DNA of 8,245 nucleotides from an uncultured Clostridium sp. (GTDB taxonomy: Bacteria; Bacillota; Clostridia; TANB77; CAG-508). This document shows, in pieces, positions 1-6,701 of the stretch. Below the pieces are notes generated by a model that saw nothing but the letters and a program-made list of their open reading frames with translations, did no database searches and was not told the DNA's origin. The stretch lies in assembly GCA_900554635.1 (NCBI GenBank), contig USHY01000040.1, forward strand, positions 1-8,245, in the 5' to 3' direction. Position 1 is the stretch's first letter, and the number at the start of each line of letters is the position of its first letter. The position numbers and the translations under genes are program-made.

Positions 1-479
1 TTACATGTTGCAACACATCTTTTACACATTATACATTTACTATTATCTCTAACAATTGATGGAGAAAATTCATCTATAAAAGCTTTTTCTTTTTGTCCTT
101 CATATTGAATTTCTGTTACTCCAAATTGGTCTGCTAGTGTTTGTAATTCGCAGTTACCATTTCTTACACATGTTAAGCAATCTCTATTATGTGCAGATAA
201 GATTAAATCTAGTATTGTTTTTCTTGCTTCATGCAATTCTGTAGTATCTGTAGTTACTTTCATTCCTTCTTCTACTATTGTTCTACAAGATGGAACAAAT
301 CCTCTTCTTCCTTCTATTTCTACAATACAAATCCTACATTCTCCTGCTTGATTTATATCTTTAAGGAAGCAAAGTGTTGGTATGTCAATACCTATTTGTT
401 TTGCTGCTTGAAGCACTGTTGTTCCTTTTTCTGTTTCAAGTTCTTTGCCGTTTATAGTTAGTTTAACTTTTTCAGACAT
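1..479 (-). CDS. hydA: [FeFe]-hydrogenase catalytic subunit (HydA/HndD-like), N-terminal 159 residues, cut by the window edge
   Basis: The probable catalytic subunit of an NAD(P)-linked [FeFe] hydrogenase, reading off the left edge. Visible in order are a [2Fe-2S] ferredoxin-like domain with Cys37, Cys48, Cys51 and Cys65, then a His-Cys3 [4Fe-4S] motif (His97, Cys101, Cys104, Cys110, in the form AHNRDCLTCVRNGNC), then the start of a bacterial ferredoxin domain (Cys149, Cys152, Cys155, Cys159). The H-cluster domain would lie outside the window, so a NuoG-like or formate dehydrogenase subunit with the same N-terminus is not excluded. The hydC-hydB-hydA gene order favours hydrogenase. The ATG at 479-477 follows AGGAG (plus-strand positions 489-493) by 9 nt and begins 17 nt after the hydB stop, so it is probably co-transcribed. 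No in-frame CGG codon and no frameshift occur in this part. Confidence 0.85.
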   Translation of the reverse strand, partial: MSEKVKLTINGKELETEKGTTVLQAAKQIGIDIPTLCFLKDINQAGECRICIVEIEGRRGFVPSCRTIVEEGMKVTTDTTELHEARKTILDLILSAHNRDCLTCVRNGNCELQTLADQFGVTEIQYEGQKEKAFIDEFSPSIVRDNSKCIMCKRCVATC

Positions 480-496
480 TTCCGTTTTCTCCTTTC

Positions 497-2352
497 CTAT
501 ATAGCCTTAAAATTACACTTTGATGCACATAGTCCACACTTTATACATTTATTTGGATCTATCCTATAGCCTTCTTCTCTGTTTCCTATAATTGCTCCTA
601 CTGGGCAATTTCTAGCACATAATCCACATCTTTTGCACTTTTCTGGGTTTATTTGCATTTTCTTTAGTGCCTTACACTCTGAAGCCGAACAGTCTTTTTT
701 ATTTATATGTGCTTCATATTCATCTCTAAAATAATGAATTGTACTTAATACTGGGTTTGGTGCTGTTTGGCCAAGTCCACATATTGAGGTTTTCTTTATT
801 GTTTCTGCAAGTTTTTCAAGCTTTTCTATATCTCCTTCTGTCCCCTTTCCTTCTGTAATTTTTTCTAGCATTTCAAGCATTCTTTTTGTTCCTACTCTAC
901 AAGGTGTACATTGTCCGCAACTTTCATCTACTGTAAAGCCTAAGTAGAATTTTGCTAGGTTTACCATACATTTTGAATCATCCATTACTATAAGTCCACC
1001 AGAGCCCATCATTGAGCCTATTTGTGCTAAAGATTCATAGTCTATTGGTGTATCTAAATTTTTTTCTGGTATACATCCTCCTGAAGGTCCTCCTGTTTGT
1101 GCTGCTTTAAACTTTCTGCCATTTGGAATTCCTCCACCTATATCAAATACAATTTCCCTTAAAGTTGTTCCCATTGGTACTTCTACTAATCCTACATTTA
1201 CAACATTTCCACCTAGTGCAAATACTTTTGTTCCTTTTGATTTTTCTGTTCCAATACTTGAATACCATTTTGCTCCGTTTAGAATTATTTTTGTTATGTT
1301 TGCATAAGTTTCAACATTGTTTATAAGAGTTGGCTTCATAAATAATCCTGCATTTGCTGGAAATGGTGGTTTTAGTCTTGGTCTTCCACTTCTTCCTTCA
1401 ATTGATTCTAGTAATGCTGTTTCCTCTCCACATACAAATGCTCCTGCTCCGAAGTCTTACTTCTAGGTCAAATTCAAAATCAGTTCCAAATATGTTTTTA
1501 CCGCAATATTCCATACTCTCTTGCTTGGTTTATTGCTGTTTGAAATCTATGTACTGCTATTGGGTATTCTGCTCTTACATAAATATATCCTTTATTGGCT
1601 CCTATACTATATCCTGCTATCATCATTGCTTCTACAACTGAATGTGGATCTCCTTCTAATATACTCCTATCCATGAATGCTCCTGGGTCTCCTTCATCTG
1701 CATTACACACTACATATTTTTGGTCACCTTTCGCCATTCTTGTAAATTCCCATTTTTTCCCTGTTGGAAAACCTGCTCCTCCTCTACCACGAAGCCCTGA
1801 ATCTGATACCTCTTTTATTACTTCCTCTGGGGTCATTTCAAATAGTACTTTTTCTAGAGCTTTATAGCCATCAAATGCTATATATTCATCTATATTTTCT
1901 GGGTCTATTATTCCACAGTTTTTAAGGGCAATTCTTTTTTGCTTTTTATAGAAGTTTAATTCATCTAATTGTTTTACTGTTTTATCATCAATATCTTTGC
2001 ATAATAGTCTTTCAACAATTTTTCCATCTACTATGTGTGTATTTATTATTTCTTCACAGTCTTCTGGTGTAACATGTGCATAAAACACATCTTCTGGTCT
2101 TATTATTACTATTGGACCTTTAGCACACAATCCGAAACAACCTGTTTGAATTACTTTTACATTTTTTATATTTTTTTCCTCAAGTATTTTTCTGAAGTTC
2201 TCTATTATTTTAGGAGATTTTGAAGATGTACACCCTGTTCCATGGCATACTAGTATGTGTTTTTCTCTTGTGTCTGCTTTTAAATTTACCCTTAGGTCTA
2301 ATTCTTTTCTCTTTGATTCTCTTATTTCATGTATTTCTTCTAGTGATTTCAT
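497..2352 (-). CDS. hydB: HydB/NuoF-like NADH- and FMN-binding hydrogenase subunit, interrupted by two +1 shifts at CGG codons
   Basis: The flavin subunit of a trimeric hydrogenase, which passes electrons between NAD(H) and Fe-S clusters. As written it is two open frames, 2352-1498 (284 codons, ending CGG TAA) and one that includes the ATG at 1339 and ends at 497. Dropping one base at each of two CGG sites (1503 and 1451) gives one continuous 617-residue protein, the usual HydB length. Domains in the repaired protein are a thioredoxin-like [2Fe-2S] domain (Cys36, Cys41, Cys72, Cys76), FMN/NADH motifs (GRGGAGFPTGKKW at 189-201, NADEGDPGAFMDR at 218-230), a [4Fe-4S] site (Cys478, 481, 484, 524) and a C-terminal 2x[4Fe-4S] ferredoxin domain (Cys572/575/578/582 and 602/605/608/612). 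The restored glycines are 284 (ILGKNIFG) and 301 (VRLGAGAF). The ATG at 2352 has AGGAGG 8 nt upstream, and hydC ends 3 nt before it. It may be functional by frameshifting, or a recent pseudogene. Confidence 0.9.
1448..1451 (-). other. +1 shift site 2 in hydB: CTT CGGA GCA
   Basis: After the shift at site 1, the frame reaches CTT (1454-1452) then CGG (1451-1449). Reading on in triplets gives CGG AGC AGG and soon a TGA. Taking CGGA as one step resumes GCA GGA GCA, giving VRL-G-AGAFVCGEETA. This is the highly conserved NuoF/HydB nucleotide-binding stretch, with Gly exactly at the anomalous position. The upstream codon is Leu CTT. Confidence 0.85.
1500..1503 (-). other. +1 shift site 1 in hydB: TTG CGGT AAA
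   Basis: The triplet frame reads TTG CGG TAA and stops at 1500-1498. Taking CGGT as one step resumes AAA AAC ATA TTT GGA, giving EYGIL-G-KNIFGTDFEFD, the expected family sequence with a conserved Gly at the site. The extra base is most simply C at minus-strand position 1503. The upstream codon is Leu TTG, which has no good +1 re-pairing on TGC, so simple P-site slippage is unlikely. Confidence 0.85.
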
Positions 2353-2355
2353 TTT

Positions 2356-2850
2356 TTAGTCCTCCTTTGCCATATATTCATCAATTACTTTATCTAATAA
2401 CTCTGGAGTTGCTTTTCCATAAACCTCATCATTTACAGTAAATACTGGTGCTAGGCCACAAGCTCCAATGCACCTTGTTTCTTCTATTGAAAATTTTCCA
2501 TCCTCTGTTGTTTGTCCTACATCAATTTTTAATTTTTCTTTTAATCTATCTAAAATTTTTTCGGAACCTTTTACAAAACAAGCTGTTCCTAAACATACTG
2601 ATACATTGTATTTTCCCTTCGGTTTTAGACTAAATCTTGAATAAAAAGTTATAACACTATATATTTCCGCCATAGTTAACCCTAAATGTTCCGAAATAGC
2701 AAACTGAGCATTTTTAGGAATATAGCCATAGCTTTCTTGAACTTCGTTCAATATTTGAATTAAATTGCTTTTATCTTTTTGATATTTAGATAAAATTTTT
2801 TCCATTTTTTCATCTTTGTGGTCTGTTCCACAAGTACAATTGCAACTCAT
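2356..2850 (-). CDS. hydC: HydC/NuoE-like [2Fe-2S] thioredoxin-fold hydrogenase subunit
   Basis: The small electron-transfer subunit of the hydrogenase, 164 residues and the normal length for the NuoE/HydC family. A helical N-terminal part (about 15-75, with ESYGYIPKNAQ and AEIYSVITFYSRF, typical of NuoE) precedes the thioredoxin-like [2Fe-2S] domain. Its ligands are Cys86 and Cys91 (CLGTAC) and Cys127 and Cys131 (CIGAC). A short Cys-rich start (MSCNCTCG) precedes this; it is extra to the core domain, and Met16 could be an alternative start. However, AGGAGG at plus-strand positions 2858-2863 lies 7 nt before the ATG at 2850, which supports the longer form. It is first in the operon, and its last codons contain the hydB ribosome binding site. 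No in-frame CGG. Confidence 0.93.
   Translation of the reverse strand: MSCNCTCGTDHKDEKMEKILSKYQKDKSNLIQILNEVQESYGYIPKNAQFAISEHLGLTMAEIYSVITFYSRFSLKPKGKYNVSVCLGTACFVKGSEKILDRLKEKLKIDVGQTTEDGKFSIEETRCIGACGLAPVFTVNDEVYGKATPELLDKVIDEYMAKED
2361..2366 (-). promoter_or_regulatory. hydB ribosome binding site inside the end of hydC
   Basis: AGGAGG read on the minus strand, within the last codons of hydC (AAG GAG GAC TAA), 8 nt before the hydB ATG. The arrangement suggests translational coupling of hydC and hydB. Confidence 0.85.
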
Positions 2851-2885
2851 ACAAGTTCCTCCTATTCTAATTTTAATACATTTAT

Positions 2886-2891
2886 ATTATA
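2886..2891 (-). promoter_or_regulatory. Possible -10 box of the hydCBA operon
   Basis: A perfect TATAAT on the minus strand, 23 nt upstream of the hydC ribosome binding site. No good -35 box exists at 16-18 nt; the region holds T-tracts and CTTTCT. The promoter assignment is therefore tentative, and hydCBA may also be reached by readthrough from dacA. Confidence 0.4.
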
Positions 2892-2902
2892 ATATATTTT
2901 TT

Positions 2903-2923
2903 AAAAAAAGAAAGACTTTTTTT
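2903..2923 (-). terminator. Weak AT-rich hairpin between dacA and hydC
   Basis: AAAAAAAG (2903-2910) is exactly complementary to CTTTTTTT (2916-2923), with a 5-nt loop. It lies 22 nt past the dacA stop. All pairs but one are A:T, so it would be an inefficient terminator at best. It overlaps the place where a hydC -35 box would be. Confidence 0.3.
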
Positions 2924-2944
2924 AGAAATTGATAGAATTTTATT

Positions 2945-4189
2945 TTATATTGCAAATTTTAACAACTGCATCATCTCAAAAAAGTAGTACATTACCCCTT
3001 TTCTTTCTATTTTTTCTTTTGTTTTAATTTGTATAGTATCTATAATCTCTGTTCCCTTGCTTACTGTTATTTCTCCAACTACTGTATTTTTCTCTACTGG
3101 TGCTTCAAATTTAACATTAGCTGTACTTGTAATATCAATATTTTCACTTTTTCTCATTGGATACATTGTATATTTGCCACTTTCAATATATATTTCTGGT
3201 CTAATTTTTTTGCCTTTATAAACTCTTATTCTATTTTTGTTTATTTTGCACCAACTTTCGTATTCCTCCTGCACTAATTGTGTTACATCAACTAATTCAT
3301 AATTTTTATATGTATATTCTATTAATTTAATTGTATCTTGGGTTCTAATTTTTCTAGTATCTGCTCCTAGTACTACTGTTATTAGTTCAAAACCATCTCT
3401 TTCTACATAAGACACTAAGCATCTTCCTGCTTTGCTGGTATATCCTGTTTTTACTCCTTTTACTCCATTTAGATAGCCAAGAAGTTCATTAGTATTAGAA
3501 ATTGCTTTTGGATATCCATTTATATTAACTGTGTATTCTTTTGTTGAAACAACTTGGCGTATTTTTGAATTTTTAAGAGCATTATCTGTAATAATTGCAA
3601 GCTCATAAGCTGTTGTATAATGGTCCTCTCTATCTAGTCCATGTGGTGTGATAAAATGCGTATTGTTAAGTCCTAAATTTTGGGCTTTCTGATTCATAAG
3701 ATTTGAAAAGTTTTCAACACTACCTGCTATACTTATAGCAATTTGAACTGCTGCATCATTTCCAGAACATAACATTAGACCATATAGTAAATCATTATAT
3801 GTTATTTTATCATCTGTATGTAATCCAAGTCTTGAGCCTATTGTGTTTGCTGCTTCTTTTGAAACAACTATCTCTTCATTTAATCGGTCTATGCCTAACT
3901 GTTCTAACATAACCAAAGCTGTCATAATCTTTGTGGTACTTGCCATTGGGACTTTAGTATTTTCATCTTTTCCCCACAAAATGGTTCCAGAACATCTATC
4001 ATAAACTACTGCATGCCTAGATAGAATTGATATATCTTGCCCTTGCTTTACTTCATTTACTGCATCATCTAGCCATACATAATCCCAAGCATCTGGGTCT
4101 TCTTCATAAGCAAAACAACAGTTACAAACTGTTAATAACAAACTCAAAAAAATCAAAATAATTATTGATACAAAACTTTTTTTCTTCAT
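2945..4189 (-). CDS. dacA: Secreted D-alanyl-D-alanine carboxypeptidase (penicillin-binding protein 5/DacA family, peptidase S11)
   Basis: Trims the terminal D-Ala from peptidoglycan pentapeptides outside the membrane. From the chosen start the protein has 414 residues, a lysine-rich N-terminus with a hydrophobic signal segment (about 5-21, probable cleavage near Ala27), then the penicillin-binding triad: Ser84-x-x-Lys87 (ASTTK), Ser142-Gly-Asn144 and Lys247-Thr-Gly249 (VKTGYT). A beta-rich C-terminal domain (about 275-390) and a final hydrophobic helix (MYYFFEMMQLLKFAI), probably for membrane association, match the family. The frame is open to a GTG at 4219, but the ATG at 4189 has AAGGTG 8 nt upstream and starts directly with the signal peptide. 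Divergent from the aminopeptidase. DacF or a sporulation-type paralogue cannot be separated by sequence alone. No in-frame CGG. Confidence 0.92.
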   Translation of the reverse strand: MKKKSFVSIIILIFLSLLLTVCNCCFAYEEDPDAWDYVWLDDAVNEVKQGQDISILSRHAVVYDRCSGTILWGKDENTKVPMASTTKIMTALVMLEQLGIDRLNEEIVVSKEAANTIGSRLGLHTDDKITYNDLLYGLMLCSGNDAAVQIAISIAGSVENFSNLMNQKAQNLGLNNTHFITPHGLDREDHYTTAYELAIITDNALKNSKIRQVVSTKEYTVNINGYPKAISNTNELLGYLNGVKGVKTGYTSKAGRCLVSYVERDGFELITVVLGADTRKIRTQDTIKLIEYTYKNYELVDVTQLVQEEYESWCKINKNRIRVYKGKKIRPEIYIESGKYTMYPMRKSENIDITSTANVKFEAPVEKNTVVGEITVSKGTEIIDTIQIKTKEKIERKGVMYYFFEMMQLLKFAI

Positions 4190-4197
4190 TACAAATT

Positions 4198-4203
4198 CAC
4201 CTT
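4198..4203 (-). promoter_or_regulatory. dacA ribosome binding site that sets the start
   Basis: AAGGTG on the minus strand, 8 nt before the ATG at 4189. The upstream GTG at 4219 has no comparable site, so the 10-residue extension is rejected. Confidence 0.7.
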
Positions 4204-4254
4204 GTACATTTATATTCACATCTATTTGTTTTTATTTGCATTTTTGCTACAAAA

Positions 4255-4283
4255 ATTCTATCATATAAAGTGATTTAATTCAA
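4255..4283 (-). promoter_or_regulatory. dacA sigma-A promoter
   Basis: On the minus strand, -35 TTGAAT (4283-4278), 17 nt, then -10 TAGAAT (4260-4255) preceded by TGA, a candidate extended -10 element. An A-tract lies just upstream of the -35 box and is shared with the lemA promoter. It sits 66 nt before the dacA ATG. Confidence 0.7.
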
Positions 4284-4319
4284 CATTTTTTTTAATTTCA
4301 ATTTTTTTTCCTTAACCTG

Positions 4320-4348
4320 TTTACAAATTTTAAAAAAGGATATATTAT
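4320..4348 (+). promoter_or_regulatory. Promoter of the M18 aminopeptidase gene
   Basis: TTTACA (4320-4325), 17 nt, TATTAT (4343-4348); each box has five of six consensus bases. The transcript would start near 4355. That is downstream of the TTG at 4350, which rules that TTG out as the start codon. Confidence 0.75.
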
Positions 4349-4364
4349 ATTGTATATTAATATT

Positions 4365-4372
4365 AGAAAGGA
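4365..4372 (+). promoter_or_regulatory. Ribosome binding site of the M18 aminopeptidase
   Basis: AGAAAGGA, 10 nt before the ATG at 4383. Together with the promoter position it fixes the start at 4383. Confidence 0.7.
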
Positions 4373-4382
4373 TGGTTTGTTT

Positions 4383-5786
4383 ATGAGTGAGACTGAAAAG
4401 TTAAAAGATTTTTTGTTTTGCACTAGAAAATGTGGTTGGGATTCTGTTTCTGTTGATACAAAACAGGAAATTACTAAATTTTGCGATGAGTACATTCATT
4501 TTTTAAATAGAAGTAAAACTGAAAGAGAGGCTGCAAGCTTTATTACTGAAATTTTGGACAAGAATGGTTTTGTTAATATCAAGGATAAAATGATTTTAGT
4601 TCCTGGTGATAAGGTTTACTATGTAAATAGAGCAAAAGCTGTTTATGCTGCTGTTTTAGGCGTTAAACCTGTTGAAGCTGGTTTAAACATTATTGGTTCA
4701 CATATTGATTCTCCAAGGCTTGATTTAAAACCAAACCCATTATATGAAGATACTGGTTTTGCATTTTTTAAAACACATTATTATGGAGGAGTAAAAAAAT
4801 ATCAATGGACTACTATTCCTCTTTCTATTCATGGTGTTCTTGTTAAAGCTAATGGTGAAAAAATCACTGTAAATATTGGTGATGATGAGAATGACCCTAT
4901 ATTTACTATTACAGATTTATTACCACACTTAGCTCAAGAGCAAATGGAAAAGAAATTAAAAGATGGAATTTCTGGAGAAGATTTGAATTTATTAATTGGA
5001 AGTATTCCAATTGGTGATGAAAATACTACTGAAAGAATTAAGTTAAACATTCTAAAAATCTTGAATGATAAATATGGAATTACTGAAAGAGATTTTGTAA
5101 GTTCTGAACTTGAACTTGTTCCTGCTTTTAAAGCAAGGTCTTTAGGCTTTGATAGAAGTATGGTTGCAGCTTATGGCCAAGATGATAAAATTTGTGCTTA
5201 TACTTCTTTAAGAGCATTGCTAGATACTATGCAACCTGTAAGAACTGCAGTCTGCATCTTTGCTGATAAAGAGGAAATTGGTAGTATGGGAAATACTGGT
5301 ATGGAATCTCATGTATTTGATACATTTATTTCTGAATTACTAAATAAAACAAATACTAATAGACCTAATTTATTAGATAAAGTTTTCTGCAATTCAAAAA
5401 TGCTTTCTGCTGATGTTGATGCTGGTTTAGACCCAATATATGCATCAGTTTCTGAGAAAAACAATGCAGCATATTTAGGTATGGGAGTTGGATTAAACAA
5501 ATATACAGGTGCTCGTGGAAAATCTGGTGCTTCTGATGCAAATGCTGAATTTGTTGCTCAAGTTAGAAATATATTTGAATCTAATAATATTGCTTACCAA
5601 GTAAGTGAACTTGGTAAAGTTGACACTGGCGGAGGCGGAACAATTGCCTACATTTTAGCTGATAAGGGTATTGATGTAATAGATTGTGGTGTTCCTGTTT
5701 TATCAATGCATGCACCTTATGAGGTAACAAGTAAATTTGATGTTTATGAAGCTTATAGAGCTTACTCAGCTTTTTGGAAAAACTAA
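4383..5786 (+). CDS. M18 family zinc aminopeptidase
   Basis: A cytosolic metallo-aminopeptidase of the aspartyl aminopeptidase family, which removes N-terminal residues from peptides. It has 467 residues, as is usual. Likely dinuclear-metal ligands by comparison with the family are His107 (GSHIDSPRLDLKPNP), Asp268 (YGQDDKICAYTS), Glu298 with the catalytic base Glu297 (ADKEEIGSMG), Asp344 (SADVDAG) and His443 (SMHAPYE). Other family signatures are GLNKYTGARGKSGASDA at 370-386 and GGGGTIAY at 416-423. The ATG at 4383 was chosen from the promoter and ribosome binding site. Codon use is strongly A/T-ending (one sampled 60-base block is 22% GC). CGG triplets appear only across codon boundaries (GGC GGA), and the frame is intact. 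Monocistronic, followed by a hairpin terminator. Substrate preference cannot be told from the sequence. Confidence 0.93.
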   Translation: MSETEKLKDFLFCTRKCGWDSVSVDTKQEITKFCDEYIHFLNRSKTEREAASFITEILDKNGFVNIKDKMILVPGDKVYYVNRAKAVYAAVLGVKPVEAGLNIIGSHIDSPRLDLKPNPLYEDTGFAFFKTHYYGGVKKYQWTTIPLSIHGVLVKANGEKITVNIGDDENDPIFTITDLLPHLAQEQMEKKLKDGISGEDLNLLIGSIPIGDENTTERIKLNILKILNDKYGITERDFVSSELELVPAFKARSLGFDRSMVAAYGQDDKICAYTSLRALLDTMQPVRTAVCIFADKEEIGSMGNTGMESHVFDTFISELLNKTNTNRPNLLDKVFCNSKMLSADVDAGLDPIYASVSEKNNAAYLGMGVGLNKYTGARGKSGASDANAEFVAQVRNIFESNNIAYQVSELGKVDTGGGGTIAYILADKGIDVIDCGVPVLSMHAPYEVTSKFDVYEAYRAYSAFWKN

Positions 5787-5798
5787 TTATATAAAAGA

Positions 5799-5829
5799 AA
5801 ACAGAGATTCTTTTTTAGAATCCCTGTTT
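5799..5829. terminator. Bidirectional intrinsic terminator between convergent genes
   Basis: AAACAGAGATTCT (5799-5811) and AGAATCCCTGTTT (5817-5829) form a 13-bp stem with one mismatch and a 5-nt loop. Past the stem, the minus direction is T-rich (TCTTTTATATAA), serving the LRV gene. The plus direction has only a short CGACTTTT, serving the aminopeptidase. Confidence 0.75.
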
Positions 5830-5848
5830 CGACTTTTAACTATTGTTT

Positions 5849-6571
5849 TTATTCAAAGTTTCTGTTCAAGGTAAACTGTGCTGCACTTCTTATCATATCG
5901 TCTTGATCTCCAACGGCTTTGTACAAAATGTCGTTAGGGCATTTCGGATTCAATACTACTAAGAGTCTTACAGCTTGATAGTCTCTGTAGAGGCGTTTAA
6001 GCGCATCTTCTGGGCAATTCTGGTGAATTGCTACAGATTTTCTAATTTCAATGTCATCCTCTTTTGAAAGACTTCTGAGAATGTCCGGTGGGCATATTTT
6101 GTTTGATGCAATGGCATTCTTTACATAGTTTCTGTCATCATTGGCCAAAAGTTCCAAAATTTCAACAGGACAACTAAGATTCCCTGCAACTGCTCCTCTG
6201 ACACTCATGCACTTGTCTTTCGCCAATATGCTTAAGGTTTCTGCAGATGAGTTCTTGTTTTTTGCAACAAATTCTCTTACTCTTGCATCACTGTCGCTTG
6301 CAAGAAGTTTAAGAATTTTATCAGAGCAAATTTCGTTTCTTGCAACTTCCACTCTAATAAAAACATCCGGGTCTTCTGCTAGCTTTTCGAGAATCTCCAA
6401 GTGGCAGTATTTACTTGCCGCAACCTCTTTTTTGGTGTCTCCTCTTTTTGCAAGATAAGAGGTTACACCAAAGTCTTTTGCCTTGAGCATTCTTAGAACG
6501 CCCTTATTCCGAATAAGGGCATCTACGATTTCAGCATCGGTAAACAGGTTAATAATAGTTTCAAAGTCCAT
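5849..6571 (-). CDS. LRV (leucine-rich repeat variant)/HEAT-like repeat protein, function unknown
   Basis: A 240-residue soluble protein made of seven alpha-helical repeats of about 26 residues, between residues 49 and 228. The pattern is roughly VAxNxxCPxxILxxLAxDxDxxVR, as in the bacterial LRV family. A non-repetitive cap (1-48) precedes them. No signal peptide, membrane segment or N-terminal Fe-S cysteine cluster is seen, unlike the Fe-S LRV protein of Azotobacter. Such folds usually bind proteins; the partner is unknown. The frame is open to an ATG at 6601, but AGGAGG 7 nt before the ATG at 6571 decides the start. It has its own promoter. Composition differs from its neighbours: sampled blocks are 40-47% GC, with codons such as CTG, ACC, GCC, ATC, CCG and the window's only plainly triplet CGG (Arg21). 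Recent acquisition is possible. Confidence 0.85.
   Translation of the reverse strand: MDFETIINLFTDAEIVDALIRNKGVLRMLKAKDFGVTSYLAKRGDTKKEVAASKYCHLEILEKLAEDPDVFIRVEVARNEICSDKILKLLASDSDARVREFVAKNKNSSAETLSILAKDKCMSVRGAVAGNLSCPVEILELLANDDRNYVKNAIASNKICPPDILRSLSKEDDIEIRKSVAIHQNCPEDALKRLYRDYQAVRLLVVLNPKCPNDILYKAVGDQDDMIRSAAQFTLNRNFE
5888..6427 (-). repeat. Seven 26-residue LRV repeats encoded in tandem (about 78-bp period)
   Basis: Protein repeats at residues 49-73, 74-99, 100-125, 126-151, 152-177, 178-202 and 203-228. Four carry Cys-Pro at the same point (Cys134, 160, 186 and 211), and most end in an acidic turn followed by V/I-R. The DNA copies are diverged. Confidence 0.75.
6500..6520. repeat. 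Perfect inverted repeat inside the LRV gene, centred on a CGG codon
   Basis: Arm GCCCTTATTC (6500-6509), centre base C6510, and arm GAATAAGGGC (6511-6520), the exact reverse complement. On the coding strand the centre is ATT CGG AAT (Ile-Arg-Asn, residues 20-22). It could be an operator-like site within the gene, an RNA hairpin, or chance. Confidence 0.7.
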
Positions 6572-6578
6572 GATAATT

Positions 6579-6584
6579 CCTCCT
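6579..6584 (-). promoter_or_regulatory. Ribosome binding site that sets the LRV gene start
   Basis: AGGAGG on the minus strand, 7 nt before the ATG at 6571. The ATG at 6601 lies upstream of it and has no such site. Confidence 0.85.
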
Positions 6585-6609
6585 AAAATAAATTTTTTCA
6601 TGGTTGTGT

Positions 6610-6662
6610 TTTTACTCTGTAAAACGGAGTTTATATAGCCAGTAAAACTGGAATACTATATA
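6610..6662 (-). promoter_or_regulatory. Two dyads in the LRV gene leader
   Basis: Dyad A: TTTTAC (6610-6615), TCT, GTAAAA (6619-6624). Dyad B: TATATAG-CCAGT (6632-6643), AAA, ACTGG, a 4-nt bulge, CTATATA (6656-6662). Both contain GTAAAAC on the plus strand, starting 23 bp apart (6619 and 6642). Dyad B abuts the -10 box and spans the likely transcription start, so an operator is more plausible than an attenuator. Confidence 0.4.
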
Positions 6663-6691
6663 ATTATATCACATTATGTTAAGTTCTGCAA
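6663..6691 (-). promoter_or_regulatory. LRV gene promoter with extended -10
   Basis: On the minus strand, -35 TTGCAG (6691-6686), 17 nt, and a perfect TATAAT (6668-6663) preceded by TGA, an extended -10. The expected start near 6656 gives a leader of about 85 nt. Confidence 0.7.
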
Positions 6692-6701
6692 ATTCTATTA
6701 C

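Noticed and set aside
497..1339. A separate 280-residue NuoF C-terminal gene starting at the ATG at 1339
   Set aside because: Homology continues unbroken upstream of this Met through both shift sites, so it is the C-terminal part of hydB rather than an independent gene. A weak AGGA precedes the ATG, so internal starts are only mentioned as a possibility.
4190..4219. GTG at 4219 as the dacA start
   Set aside because: No ribosome binding site precedes it, and it would put ten non-basic residues before the signal peptide. The ATG at 4189 has AAGGTG at proper spacing.
4350..4382. TTG at 4350 as the aminopeptidase start, adding 11 residues
   Set aside because: The promoter -10 box is at 4343-4348, so the transcript would begin downstream of this TTG. 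The ATG at 4383 has its own ribosome binding site.
5626..5640. CGG triplets in the aminopeptidase GGC GGA GGC GGA stretch as further shift sites
   Set aside because: They span codon boundaries; the triplet frame here encodes the conserved GGGGT motif without any shift.
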